A stretch of 64,000 nucleotides of DNA from Seriola aureovittata (GCF_021018895.1 NC_079376.1:24576001-24640000), one strand, 5' to 3'. Shown: positions 33,704 through 45,738, numbered from the stretch's first letter. The notes: generated by a model from the letters alone, not told the origin. Numbers and translations are program-made.

Positions 33704-34142
33704 GTAAACCTCTATTCTTGAAGACGAGGCATCGTGTGCAAAGCAGTGAGTTTTTACACACCAGCCCAGTGGACAAATAAGTGAGTACTCTGGTCCAAAG
33801 GAGTCAATGAACTGTCATCCTGAAGTCCACATTGACGAATACATTGATGGGTTTGACTGCTTATCAGGCACCAAAACACTGCTCAGCCTTTAAGTTATTC
33901 TGTGACCAAGTTTGGCAAATACGTCTATGTGATTGGATGTTTATAAGACATTGAAACACTGCACAGGATTAATGCGACTCCTAGACAGAATTATACAACT
34001 GTGGAAATGTATTGTTGCGGCAATTCCACAACGTTTCCATGTCAGCAAGAGCAGATTCTATCCCAAATGTTCTCCCAATTTATCCGCTGTGACATGTACT
34101 TGGAAAGAACTTGTTAAAACTAAGGAACTCCATTACTTCATA

Positions 34143-34215
34143 GGGGAATTAGCTCAAATGGTAGAGCGCTTGCTTAGCATGCGAGAGGTAGTGGGATCGA
34201 CGCCCACATTCTCCA
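34143..34215 (+). tRNA. tRNA-Ala-AGC: tRNA-Ala(AGC), third position, unit 6
   Basis: Full-length, CTTGC stem. Confidence 0.95.
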
Positions 34216-34917
34216 GTAAACTTCTATTCTTGAAGACGAGGCATCATGTGCAAAGCAGTGAGTCTTTACACACCAGCCCAGTGGACAAATAAGTGAATAT
34301 TCAGGTCCAAAGGAGTGAATGAACTGTCATCCTGAAGTCCACATTGACAAATACGTTGACGGGTTTGACTGCTTTTCACGCACCAAAACACTGCTCAGCC
34401 TTTAAGTTATTCTGTGACCAAGTTTGGCAAATATGTCTATTTGATTGGATGTTTATAAGACATTGAAACACTGCACAGGATTAATGCGACTCCTAGACAG
34501 AATTATACAACTGTGGAAATGTATTGTTGCTGCAATCCGCTTGGCGTTTCCTATGCGGATTGATAGTTAACATCATAAATATGCTATTCTCACTTCATTT
34601 AGCTCCAAAAAACAAGTGCACTTGTCTTCAAGGAAGTTGTTTGAAAACCTGGTTAAGATTACTTGTCGGTTTGCAGGGTGAAAAATTCTACACCTGTAGT
34701 CACCGGTGCTGAAGATGTGATTCTCCTGTAATTGATGAGGGCAGCATAATAACACTACAAGCCTTCTAGTCTGACAGACTAAATTTAATAGGCATAAGGT
34801 CTAAATTAAGCTCTCAAATGTCCTCCCACCTACGTTAAAACCCGAGGCGTTTACCTGGACACGCCCCTGAGTTGATGACCCGGACCGGCGTTTTCTTTTG
34901 AAGCTTATTTGCAAGAG

Positions 34918-34999
34918 GACGAGGTGGCCGAGTGGTTAAGGCGATGGACTGCTAATCCATTGTGCTCTGCACGCATGGGTTCGAATCCCATTCTCGTCG
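34918..34999 (+). tRNA. tRNA-Ser-GCT: tRNA-Ser(GCT), unit 7
   Basis: Full-length; the 3' acceptor strand reads TCTCGTC, making G7-U66 a wobble. TTTT 6 nt downstream. Confidence 0.94.
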
Positions 35000-35128
35000 G
35001 GATAGTTTTCTTTAGTCCACAATGTTTCCATGTCAACAATAGTAGATTCTATCCCAAATGTTCTCCCCATTTATCTGCTGTGACATGTACTTGGAAAGAA
35101 CTTGGTAAAACTAAGGAGCTACTTCACA

Positions 35129-35201
35129 GGGGAATTAGCTCAAATGGTAGAGCGCTCCCTTAGCATGCGAGAGGTAGTGGGATCGACGCCCACATTCTCC
35201 A
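35129..35201 (+). tRNA. tRNA-Ala-AGC: tRNA-Ala(AGC)-like, anticodon-stem mismatch, unit 7
   Basis: Full-length with CTCCC (C30-C40 mismatch) and second-position 3' flank. Confidence 0.8.
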
Positions 35202-35640
35202 GTAAACCTCTATTCTTGAAGACGAAGCATCGTGTGCAAAGCAGTGAGTTTTTACACACCAGCCCAGTGGACAAATAAGTGAGTACTCTGGTCCAAAGGA
35301 GTCAATGAACTGTCATCCTGAAGTCCACATTGACGAATACATTGATGGGTTTGACTGCTTATCATGCACCAAAACACTGCTCAGCCTTTAAGTTATTCTC
35401 TGACCAAGTTTGGCAAATACGTCTATTTGATTGGATGCTTATAAGACATTGAAACACTGCACAGGATTAATGCGACTCCTAGACAGAATTATACAACTGT
35501 GGAAATGTATTGTTGCGGCAATTCCACAACGTTTCCATGTCAGCAAGAGCAGATTCTATCCCAAATGTTCTCCCAATTTATCCGCTGTGACATGTACTTG
35601 GAAAGAACTTGTTAAAACTAAGGAACTCCATTACTTCATA

Positions 35641-35713
35641 GGGGAATTAGCTCAAATGGTAGAGCGCTTGCTTAGCATGCGAGAGGTAGTGGGATCGACG
35701 CCCACATTCTCCA
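35641..35713 (+). tRNA. tRNA-Ala-AGC: tRNA-Ala(AGC), third position, unit 7
   Basis: Full-length, CTTGC stem. Confidence 0.95.
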
Positions 35714-36415
35714 GTAAACTTCTATTCTTGAAGACGAGGCATCATGTGCAAAGCAGTGAGTCTTTACACACCAGCCCAGTGGACAAATAAGTGAATATTC
35801 AGGTCCAAAGGAGTGAATGAACTGTCATCCTGAAGTCCACATTGACAAATACGTTGACGGGTTTGACTGCTTTTCACGCACCAAAACACTGCTCAGCCTT
35901 TAAGTTATTCTGTGACCAAGTTTGGCAAATATGTCTATTTGATTGGATGTTTATAAGACATTGAAACACTGCACAGGATTAATGCGACTCCTAGACAGAA
36001 TTATACAACTGTGGAAATGTATTGTTGCTGCAATCCGCTTGGCGTTTCCTATGCGGATTGATAGTTAACATCATAAATATGCTATTCTCACTTCATTTAG
36101 CTCCAAAAAACAAGTGCACTTGTCTTCAAGGAAGTTGTTTGAAAACCTGGTTAAGATTACTTGTCGGTTTGCAGGGTGAAAAATTCTACACCTGTAGTCA
36201 CCGGTGCTGAAGATGTGATTCTCCTGTAATTGATGAGGGCAGCATAATAACACTACAAGCCTTCTAGTCTGACAGACTAAATTTAATAGGCATAAGGTCT
36301 AAATTAAGCTCTCAAATGTCCTCCCACCTACGTTAAAACCCGAGGCGTTTACCTGGACACGCCCCTGAGTTGATGACCCGGACCGGCGTTTTCTTTTGAA
36401 GCTTATTTGCAAGAG

Positions 36416-36497
36416 GACGAGGTGGCCGAGTGGTTAAGGCGATGGACTGCTAATCCATTGTGCTCTGCACGCATGGGTTCGAATCCCATTCTCGTCG
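36416..36497 (+). tRNA. tRNA-Ser-GCT: tRNA-Ser(GCT), unit 8
   Basis: Same G7-U66 variant as the gene at 34918, so units 7 and 8 share a recent origin. TTTT 6 nt downstream. Confidence 0.94.
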
Positions 36498-36626
36498 GGA
36501 TAGTTTTCTTTAGTCCACAATGTTTCCATGTCAACAATAGTAGATTCTATCCCAAATGTTCTCCCCATTTATCTGCTGTGACATGTACTTGGAAAGAACT
36601 TGGTAAAACTAAGGAGCTACTTCACA

Positions 36627-36699
36627 GGGGAATTAGCTCAAATGGTAGAGCGCTCCCTTAGCATGCGAGAGGTAGTGGGATCGACGCCCACATTCTCCA
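36627..36699 (+). tRNA. tRNA-Ala-AGC: tRNA-Ala(AGC)-like, anticodon-stem mismatch, unit 8
   Basis: Full-length with CTCCC stem mismatch; the only Ala locus of this unit, followed by the Penelope-like module. Confidence 0.8.
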
Positions 36700-37120
36700 G
36701 TAAACCTCTATTCTTGAAGACGAAGCATCGTGTGCAAAGCAGTGAGTTTTTACACACCAGCCCAGTGGACAAATAAGTGAGTACTCTGGTCCAAAGGAGT
36801 CAATGAACTGTCATCCTGAAGTCCACATTGACGAATACATTGATGGGTTTGACTGCTTATCATGCACCAAAACACTGCTCAGCCTTTAAGTTATTCTCTG
36901 ACCAAGTTTGGCAAATACGTCTATTTGATTGGATGCTTATAAGACATTGAAACACTGCACAGGATTAATGCGACTCCTAGACAGAATTATACAACTCTGG
37001 AAATGTATTGTTGCGGCAATTCCACAACGTTTCCATGTCAGCAAAAGCAGATTCTATCCCAAATGTTCTCCCAATTTATCCGCTGTGACATGTACTTGGA
37101 AAGAACTTGGTAAAACTAAG

Positions 37121-37642
37121 CCTGTGTATATTCTCATTTGTCCAGGTCATAGTATCCTAAAGGAGTTTTTAAATCGAAAACAACTGGACTAGGTTATTTG
37201 TCTGTGAAGACGTTTCACTTTTCATCCAAGAGGCTTCATCAGTTCTGTATGCATCTGACCAGACTAGGACTGGTCCTACTTTCTGGTGTGGAGACCCAGG
37301 TATTTAACCTCTTGTGGGCGTTCACAAGGATGATGATGTCACTGGTTCCCTTTTGTGCTCCAAGTGTCAATGAAAGTCGTTTGCATGACTGTCATTGGTG
37401 GAAAATTGGTTTCGACTTCGTTAGTGCTCTATTGTGTTATAACGACAGTCGTTGGAGTCACATGCTACTTGTGAACAGTTGTTATTCTTGGAGGCTAGAT
37501 TGTTGAGTCTCCTGGGAAGGGATGAAAGGGCAGCATTGTAAATTGGAGATAGGTGGTGTCTGAGACCTCCTCCTCTGTTGAGGGATGGTTTCTCTATTTT
37601 AACATAGGTGGTGTCTGAGACCAAACTTGGTCTTTTCAATTT
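37121..37642 (-). mobile_element. Penelope-like retroelement fragment, copy 3
   Basis: Same limits as copies 1 and 2, with the same minus-strand PSLNRGGGLRHHL motif. It was carried here by amplification of a 1449-bp unit. Confidence 0.6.
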
Positions 37643-37864
37643 GTAGTCACAGGTGCTGAAGATGTGATTCTCCTGTAATTGATGAGGGCAGCATAATAAC
37701 ACTACAAGCCTTGTAGTCTGACAGACTCAATTTAATAGGCATAAGGGCTAAATTAAGCTCTCAAATGTCCCCCCACCTACGTTAAAACCTGAGGCGTTTA
37801 CCTGGACACGCCCCTGAGTTCATGACCCGGACCGGCGTTTTCTTTTGAAGGTTGTTTGCCAGAG

Positions 37865-37946
37865 GACGAGGTGGCCGAGTGGTTAAGGCGATGGACTGCT
37901 AATCCATTGTGCTCTGCACGCATGGGTTCGAATCCCATCCTCGTTG
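37865..37946 (+). tRNA. tRNA-Ser-GCT: tRNA-Ser(GCT), unit 9
   Basis: Full-length; the 3' acceptor strand ends CCTCGTT, making the terminal pair G1-U72. Terminator flank GGGATAGAGTTTTC. Confidence 0.92.
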
Positions 37947-38077
37947 GGATAGAGTTTTCTTTAGTCCACAATGTTTCCATGTCAACAATAGTAGATTCTA
38001 TCCCAAATGTTCTCCCCATTTATCTGCTGTGACATGTACTTGGAAAGAACTTGGTAAAACTAAGGAGCTACTTCACA

Positions 38078-38150
38078 GGGGAATTAGCTCAAATGGTAGA
38101 GCGCTCCCTTAGCATGCGAGAGGTAGTGGGATCGACGCCCACATTCTCCA
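38078..38150 (+). tRNA. tRNA-Ala-AGC: tRNA-Ala(AGC)-like, anticodon-stem mismatch, unit 9
   Basis: Full-length with CTCCC mismatch. It is the last (right-most) copy of this variant class. Confidence 0.8.
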
Positions 38151-38600
38151 GTAAACCTCTATTCTTGAAGACGAGGCATCGTGTGCAAAGCAGTCATTCT
38201 TTACACACCAGCCCAGTGGACAAACAAGTGAGCACTCTGGTCCAAAGGAGTCAATGAACTGTCATCCTGAAGTCCACATTGACGAATACATTGATGGGTT
38301 TGACTGCTTATCATGCACCAAAACACTGCTCAGCCATTAAGTTATTCTGTGACCAAGTTTGGCAAATACGTCTATTTGATTAGATGCTTATAAGACATTG
38401 AAACACTGCACAGGATTAATGCGACTCCTAGACAGAATTATACAACTCTGGAAATGTATTGTTGCGGCAATTCCACAACGTTTCCACAACGTTTCCATGT
38501 CAACAAGAGCAGATTCTATCCCAAATGTTCTCCCAATTTATCCGCTGTGAGATGTACTTGGAAAGAACTTGGTCAAACTAAGGAGCACCATTACTTCACA

Positions 38601-38673
38601 GGGGAATTAGCTCAAATGGTAGAGCGCTCGCTTAGCATGCGAGAGGTAGTGGGATCGACGCCCACATTCTCCA
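38601..38673 (+). tRNA. tRNA-Ala-AGC: tRNA-Ala(AGC), third position, unit 9
   Basis: Full-length, third-position 5' flank (CACCATTACTTCACA) but a CTCGC stem otherwise typical of the second position. It may be a product of exchange between positions. Confidence 0.95.
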
Positions 38674-39390
38674 GTAAACCTCTATTCTTGAAGACGAGGC
38701 ATCGTGTGCAAAGCAGTGAGTCTTTACACACCAGCCCAGTGGACAAATAAGTGAGTATTCAGATCCAAAGGAGTCAATGAACTGTCATCCTGAAGTCCAC
38801 ATTGACAAATACGTTGACGGGTTTGACTGCTTATCAGGCACCAAAACACTGCTCAGCCTTTATGTTATTCTGTGACAAAGTTTGGCAAATACATCTATGT
38901 GATTGGATGCTTATAAGACATTGAAACACTGCACAGGATTAATGCGACTCCTGGACAGAATTATACAACTGTGGAAATGTATTGTTGCGGCAATCCGCTT
39001 GGCGTTTCCTATGCGGATTGATAGTTAACATCATAAATATGCTATTCTCACTTCATTTAGCTCCAAAAAACAAGTGCACCTGTCTTCAAGGAAGTTGTTT
39101 GAAAACCTAGTTAAGATTACTTGTCGGTTTGCAGGGTGGGAAAAAAGAATTTGAAAAATTCTACACCTGTAGTCACCGGTGCTGAAGATGTGATTCTCCT
39201 GTAATTGATGAGGGCAGCATAATAACACTACAAGCCTTCTAATCTGACAGACTAAATTTAATAGGCATAAGGGCTAAATTAAGCTCTCAAATGTCCCCCC
39301 ACCTACGTTAAAACCTGAGGCGTTTACCTGGACACGCCCCTGAGTTCATGACCCGGACCGGCGTTTTCTTTTGAAGCTTATTTGCAAGAG

Positions 39391-39472
39391 GACGAGGTGG
39401 CCGAGTGGTTAAGGCGATGGACTGCTAATCCATTGTGCTCTGCACGCATGGGTTCGAATCCCATCCTCGTCG
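39391..39472 (+). tRNA. tRNA-Ser-GCT: tRNA-Ser(GCT), unit 10
   Basis: Canonical body; downstream flank GTGATAGACTTTTC (flank type a), TTTT retained 8-9 nt after the gene. Confidence 0.97.
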
Positions 39473-39603
39473 TGATAGACTTTTCTTTAGTCCACAATGT
39501 TTCCATGTCAACAATAGTAGATTCTATCCCAAATCTTCTCCCCATTTATCTGCTGTGACATGTACTTGGAAAGAACTTGGTAAAACTAAGGAGCTACTTC
39601 ACA

Positions 39604-39676
39604 GGGGAATTAGCTCAAATGGTAGAGCGCTTGCTTAGCATGCGAGAGGTAGTGGGATCGACGCCCACATTCTCCA
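39604..39676 (+). tRNA. tRNA-Ala-AGC: tRNA-Ala(AGC), first position, unit 10
   Basis: Full-length, CTTGC stem. Confidence 0.95.
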
Positions 39677-39906
39677 GTAGACTTCTATTCTTGGAGACGA
39701 GGCATCATGTGCAAAGCAGCGAGTCTTTACACACACAGCCCACGTGAGTATTCAGATCCAAAGAAGTCAATGAAATGTCATCCTGAAGTCCACATTGACG
39801 AATTCATTAATGGGTTTTATTGTTTATCACGCACCAAAACCCTGCTCAGCCGTTATGGTATTCTGTGAATAAGTTTGGCAAATACGTCTATGTGTTTGGC
39901 GGCACA

Positions 39907-39979
39907 GGGGAATTAGCTCAAATGGTAGAGCGCTCGCTTAGCATGCGAGAGGTAGTGGGATCGACGCCCACATTCTCCA
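39907..39979 (+). tRNA. tRNA-Ala-AGC: tRNA-Ala(AGC), second position, unit 10
   Basis: Full-length, CTCGC stem. Confidence 0.95.
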
Positions 39980-40430
39980 GTAAACCTCTATTCTTGAAGA
40001 CGAGGCATCGTGTACAAGGCAGTCAGTCTGTACACACCAGCCCAGTGGACAAATAAGTGAGTATTCAGGTCCAAAGGAGTCAATGAACTGTCATCCAGAA
40101 GTCCACATTGAGAAATACTTTGACGGGTTTGACTGCTTATCAGGCACCAAAACACTGCTCAGCCTTTATGTTATTCTGTGACCAAGTTTGGCAAATACGT
40201 CTATGTGATTCGATGTTTATAAGACATTGAAACACTGCACAGGATTAATGCGACTCCTAGACAGAATTATACAACTGTGGAAATGTAATGTTGCTGCAAT
40301 TTGCTTGGCGTTTCCACAACGTCGCCATGTCAACAAGAGCAGATTCTATCCCAAATGTTCTCCCAATTTATCCGCTGTGACATGTACTTGGAAAGAACTT
40401 CATGAAACTAAGGAGCATCGTTACTTCACA

Positions 40431-40503
40431 GGGGAATTAGCTCAAATGGTAGAGCGCTTGCTTCGCATGTGAGAGGTAGTGGGATCGACGCCCACATTCT
40501 CCA
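40431..40503 (+). tRNA. tRNA-Ala-CGC: tRNA-Ala(CGC), third position, unit 10
   Basis: First of six copies in which the anticodon loop reads TTCGCAT (anticodon CGC, decodes GCG) in an otherwise AGC-family body. The 3' anticodon stem is GTGAG instead of GCGAG, giving adjacent U29-G41 and G30-U40 wobble pairs. G3-U70 and discriminator A are retained, so alanine charging is expected. Confidence 0.9.
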
Positions 40504-41220
40504 GTAAACCTCTATTCTTGAAGACGAGGCATCGTGTGCAAAGCAGTGAGTCTTTACACACCAGCCCAGTGGACAAATAAGTGAGTATTCAGATCCAAAG
40601 GAGTCAATGAACTGTCATCCTGAAGTCCACATTGACAAATACATTGACGGGTTTGACTGCTTATCAGGCACCAAAACACTGCTCAGCCTTTATGTTATTC
40701 TGTGACAAAGTTTGGCAAATACATCTATGTGATTGGATGCTTATAAGACATTGAAACACTGCACAGGATTAATGCGACTCCTGGACAGAATTATACAACT
40801 GTGGAAATGTAGTGTTGCGGCAATCCGCTTGGCGTTTCCTATGCGGATTGATAGTTAACATCATAAATATGCTATTCTCACTTCATTTAGCTCCAAAAAA
40901 CAAGTGCACCTGTCTTCAAGGAAGTTGTTTGAAAACCTAGTTAAGATTACTTCTCGGTTTGCAGGGTGGGAAAAAAGAATTTGAAAAATTCTACACCTGT
41001 AGTCACCGGTGCTGAAGATGTGATTCTCCTGTAATTGATGAGGGCAGCATAATAACACTACAAGCCTTCTAATCTGACAGACTAAATTTAATAGGCATAA
41101 GGGCTAAATTAAGCTCTCAAATGTCCCCCCACCTACGTTAAAACCTGAGGCGTTTACCTGGACACGCCCCTGAGTTCATGACCCGGACCGGCGTTTTCTT
41201 TTGAAGCTTATTTGCAAGAG

Positions 41221-41302
41221 GACGAGGTGGCCGAGTGGTTAAGGCGATGGACTGCTAATCCATTGTGCTCTGCACGCATGGGTTCGAATCCCATCCTCGT
41301 CG
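41221..41302 (+). tRNA. tRNA-Ser-GCT: tRNA-Ser(GCT), unit 11
   Basis: Canonical; flank type a (GTGATAGACTTTTC). Confidence 0.97.
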
Positions 41303-41433
41303 TGATAGACTTTTCTTTAGTCCACAATGTTTCCATGTCAACAATAGTAGATTCTATCCCAAATCTTCTCCCCATTTATCTGCTGTGACATGTACTTGGA
41401 AAGAACTTGGTAAAACTAAGGAGCTACTTCACA

Positions 41434-41506
41434 GGGGAATTAGCTCAAATGGTAGAGCGCTTGCTTAGCATGCGAGAGGTAGTGGGATCGACGCCCACAT
41501 TCTCCA
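41434..41506 (+). tRNA. tRNA-Ala-AGC: tRNA-Ala(AGC), first position, unit 11
   Basis: Full-length, CTTGC stem. Confidence 0.95.
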
Positions 41507-41736
41507 GTAGACTTCTATTCTTGGAGACGAGGCATCATGTGCAAAGCAGCGAGTCTTTACACACACAGCCCACGTGAGTATTCAGATCCAAAGAAGTCAA
41601 TGAAATGTCATCCTGAAGTCCACATTGACGAATTCATTAATGGGTTTTATTGTTTATCACGCACCAAAACGCTGCTCAGCCGTTATGGTATTCTGTGAAT
41701 AAGTTTGGCAAATACGTCTATGTGTTTGGCGGCACA

Positions 41737-41809
41737 GGGGAATTAGCTCAAATGGTAGAGCGCTCGCTTAGCATGCGAGAGGTAGTGGGATCGACGCCCA
41801 CATTCTCCA
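41737..41809 (+). tRNA. tRNA-Ala-AGC: tRNA-Ala(AGC), second position, unit 11
   Basis: Full-length, CTCGC stem. No third Ala follows before the spacer at 42139, unlike units 10 and 13; the next Ala lies after the deletion junction at 42465. Confidence 0.95.
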
Positions 41810-42623
41810 GTAAACCTCTATTCTTGAAGACGAGGCATCGTGTGCAAGGCAGTCAGTCTTTACACACCAGCCCAGTGGACAAATAAGTGAGTATTCAGGT
41901 CCAAAGGAGTCAATGAACTGTCATCCTGAAGTCCACATTGAGAAATACTTTGACGGGTTTGACTGCTTATCAGGCACCAAAACACTGCTGAGTGTTTTCT
42001 GTGACCAAGTTTGGCAAATACGTCTATGTGATTGGATGTTTATAAGACATTGAAACACTGCACAGGATTAATGCGACTCCTAGACAGAATTATACAACTG
42101 TGGAAATGTATTGTTGCTGCAATTCGCTTGGCGTTTCCTATGCGGATTGATAGTTAACATCATAAATATGCTATTCTCACTTCATTTAGCTCCAAAAAGC
42201 AAGTGCACCTGTCTTCAAGGAAGTTGTTTGAAAACCTAGTTAAGATTACTTGTCGGTTTGCAGGGTGAAAAATTCTACACCTGTAGTCACCGGTGCTGAA
42301 GATGTGATTCTCCTGTAATTGATGAGGGCAGCATAACAACACTACAAGCCTTCTAGTCTGACAGACTAAATTTAATAGGCATAAGGGCTAAATTAAGCTC
42401 TCAAATGTCCCCCCACCTATGTTAAAACCTGAGGCGTTTACCTGGACACGCCCCTGAGTTCATGAAACTGTGGAAATGTATTGTTGCTGCAATTCGCTTG
42501 GCGTTTCCACAACGTTTCCATGTCAACAAGAGCAGATTCTATCCCAAATGTTCTCCCAATTTATCCGCTGTGACATGTACTTGGAAAGAAGTTGATCAAA
42601 CTAAGGAGCGCCATTACTTCACA

Positions 42624-42696
42624 GGGGAATTAGCTCAAATGGTAGAGCGCTTGCTTCGCATGTGAGAGGTAGTGGGATCAACGCCCACATTCTCCA
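42624..42696 (+). tRNA. tRNA-Ala-CGC: tRNA-Ala(CGC), third position, after junction in unit 11
   Basis: Anticodon CGC with GTGAG stem. The T-loop reads ATCAACG, so the B-box has an extra G-to-A change. It follows the junction at 42465 where a Ser gene and two Ala genes are missing. Confidence 0.85.
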
Positions 42697-43395
42697 GTAA
42701 ACCTCTATTCTTGATGAGGCATCGTGTGCAAAGCAGTCAGTCTTTACACACCAGCCCAGTGGACAAATAAGTGAGTATTCAGGTCCAAAGGAGTCAATGA
42801 ACTGTCATCCTGAAGTCCACGTTGACAAATACGTTGACGGGTTTGACTGCTTATCACGCACCAAAACACTGCTCAGCCTTTATGTTATTCTGTGACCAAG
42901 TTTGGCAAATACATCTATGTGATTGGATGCTTATAAGACATTGAAACACTGTACAGGATTAATGCGACTCCTGGACAGAATTATACAACTGTGGAAATGT
43001 ATTGTTGCGGCAATCCGCTTGGCGTTTCCTATGCGGATTGATAGTTAACATCATAAATATGCTATTCTCACTTCATTTAGCTCCAAAAAACAAGTGCACC
43101 TGTCTTCAAGGAAGTTGTTTGAAAACCTAGTTAAGATTACTTGTCGGTTTGCAGGGTGAAAAATTCTACACCTGTAGTCACCGGTGCTGAAGATGTGATT
43201 CTCCTGTAATTGATGAGGGCAGCATAATAACACTACAAGCCTTCTAGTCTGACAGACTAAATTTAATAGGCATAAGGTCTAAATTAAGCTCTCAAATGTC
43301 CACCCACCTACGTTAAAACCCGAGGCGTTTACCTGGACACGCCCCTGAGTTGATGACCCGGACCGGCGTTTTCTTTTGAAGTTTATTTGCAAGAG

Positions 43396-43477
43396 GACGA
43401 GGTGGCCGAGTGGTTAAGGCGATGGACTGCTAATCCATTGTGCTCTGCACGCATGGGTTCGAATCCCATCCTCGTCG
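43396..43477 (+). tRNA. tRNA-Ser-GCT: tRNA-Ser(GCT), unit 12, terminator lost
   Basis: Canonical body, but the downstream flank is GGGATAGTCTTCTTTAG (flank type b): the TTTT run is broken, with no T4 run before the next Ala gene at 43607. Read-through or an inefficient end is expected. Confidence 0.95.
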
Positions 43478-43606
43478 GGATAGTCTTCTTTAGTCCACAA
43501 TGTTTCCATGTCAACAATAGTAGATTCTATCCCAAATGTTCTCCCCATTTATCTGCTGTGACATGCACTTGGAAAGAACTTGGTAAAACTAAGCCGTTAC
43601 TTCACA

Positions 43607-43679
43607 GGGGAATTAGCTCAAATGGTATAGCGCTTGCTTAGCATGCGAGAGGTAGTGGGATCGACGCCCACATTCTCCA
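43607..43679 (+). tRNA. tRNA-Ala-AGC: tRNA-Ala(AGC)-like, D-stem mutation, unit 12
   Basis: Full-length, CTTGC stem, but GGTATAGCG replaces GGTAGAGCG, breaking the D-stem pair opposite C13. It follows the Ser gene that has lost its terminator. Confidence 0.75.
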
Positions 43680-43909
43680 GTAGACTTCTATTCTTGGAGA
43701 CGAGGCATCATGTGCAAAGCAGCGAGTCTTTACACACACAGCCCACGTGAGTATTCAGATCCAAAGAAGTCAATGAAATATCATCCTGAAGTCCACATTG
43801 ACGAATTCATTAATGGGTTTTATTGTTTATCACGCACCAAAACTCTGCTCAGCCTTTATGGTTTTCTGTGACTAAGTTTGGCAAATACGTCTATGTGTTT
43901 GGCGGCACA

Positions 43910-43982
43910 GGGGAATTAGTTCAAATGGTAGAGCGCTCGCTTAGCATGCGAGAGGTAGTGGGATCGACGCCCACATTCTCCA
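43910..43982 (+). tRNA. tRNA-Ala-AGC: tRNA-Ala(AGC), second position, D-stem wobble, unit 12
   Basis: Full-length, CTCGC stem; the 5' D-stem reads GTTC instead of GCTC (U-G wobble), which also alters the A-box (TAGTTCAAATGG). Shared with 45739. Confidence 0.9.
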
Positions 43983-44432
43983 GTAAACCTCTATTCTTGA
44001 AGACGAGGCATCGTGTGCAAAGCAGTCATTCTTTACACACCAGCCCAGTGGACAAATAAGTGAGCACTCTGGTCCAAAGGAGTCAATGAACTGTCATCCT
44101 GAAGTCCACATTGACGAATACATTGATGGGTTTGACTGCTTATCATGCACCAAAACACTGCTCAGCCTTTAAGTTATTCTCTGACCAAGTTTGGCAAATA
44201 CGTCTATTTGATTGGATGCTTATAAGACATTGAAACACTGCACAGGATTAATGCGACTCCTAGACAGAATTATACAACTCTGGAAATGTATTGTTGCGGC
44301 AATTCCACAATGTTTCCACAACGTTTCCATGTCAACAAGAGCAGATTCTATCCCAAATGTTCTCCCAATTTATCCGCTGTGAGATGTACTTGGAAAGAAC
44401 TTCATGAAACTAAGGAGCGTCGTTACTTCACA

Positions 44433-44505
44433 GGGGAATTAGCTCAAATGGTAGAGCGCTTGCTTCGCATGTGAGAGGTAGTGGGATCGACGCCCACATT
44501 CTCCA
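44433..44505 (+). tRNA. tRNA-Ala-CGC: tRNA-Ala(CGC), third position, unit 12
   Basis: Full-length, anticodon CGC with GTGAG stem. Confidence 0.9.
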
Positions 44506-45222
44506 GTAAACCTCTATTCTTGAAGACGAGGCATTGTGTGCAAAGCAGTGAGTCTTTACACACCAGCCCAGTGGACAAATAAGTGAGTATTCAGATCCAA
44601 AGGAGTCAATGAACTGTCATCCTGAAGTCCACATTGACAAATACGTTGACGGGTTTGACTGCTTATCAGGCACCAAAACACTGCTCAGCCTTTATGTTAT
44701 TCTGTGACAAAGTTTGGCAAATACATCTATGTGATTGGATGCTTATAAGACATTGAAACACTGCACAGGATTAATGCGACTCCTGGACAGAATTATACAA
44801 CTGTGGAAATGTATTGTTGCGGCAATCCGCTTGGCGTTTCCTATGCGGATTGATAGTTAACATCATAAATATGCTATTCTCACTTCATTTAGCTCCAAAA
44901 AACAAGTGCACCTGTCTTCAAGGAAGTTGTTTGAAAACCTAGTTAAGATTACTTGTCGGTTTGCAGGGTGGGAAAAAAGAATTTGAAAAATTCTACACCT
45001 GTAGTCACCGGTGCTGAAGATGTGATTCTCCTGTAATTGATGAGGGCAGCATAATAACACTACAAGCCTTCTAATCTGACAGACTAAATTTAATAGGCAT
45101 AAGGGCTAAATTAAGCTCTCAAATGTCCCCCCACCTACGTTAAAACCTGAGGCGTTTACCTGGACACGCCCCTGAGTTCATGACCCGGACCGGCGTTTTC
45201 TTTTGAAGCTTATTTGCAAGAG

Positions 45223-45304
45223 GACGAGGTGGCCGAGTGGTTAAGGCGATGGACTGCTAATCCATTGTGCTCTGCACGCATGGGTTCGAATCCCATCCTC
45301 GTCG
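45223..45304 (+). tRNA. tRNA-Ser-GCT: tRNA-Ser(GCT), unit 13
   Basis: Canonical; flank type a (GTGATAGACTTTTC). Confidence 0.97.
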
Positions 45305-45435
45305 TGATAGACTTTTCTTTAGTCCACAATGTTTCCATGTCAACAATAGTAGATTCTATCCCAAATGTTCTCCCCATTTATCTGCTGTGACATGTACTTG
45401 GAAAGAAATTGGTAAAACTAAGGAGCTACTTCACA

Positions 45436-45508
45436 GGGGAATTAGCTCAAATGGTAGAGCGCTTGCTTAGCATGCGAGAGGTAGTGGGATCGACGCCCAC
45501 ATTCTCCA
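45436..45508 (+). tRNA. tRNA-Ala-AGC: tRNA-Ala(AGC), first position, unit 13
   Basis: Full-length, CTTGC stem. Confidence 0.95.
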
Positions 45509-45738
45509 GTAGACTTCTATTCTTGGAGACGAGGCATCATGTGCAAAGCAGCGAGTCTTTACACACACAGCCCACGTGAGTATTCAGATCCAAAGAAGTC
45601 AATGAAATGTCATCCTGAAGTCCACATTGACGAATTCATTAATAGGTTTTATTGTTTATCACGCACCAAAACTCTGCTCAGCCTTTATGGTATTCTGTGA
45701 CTAAGTTTGGCAAATACGTCTATGTGTTTGGCGGCACA

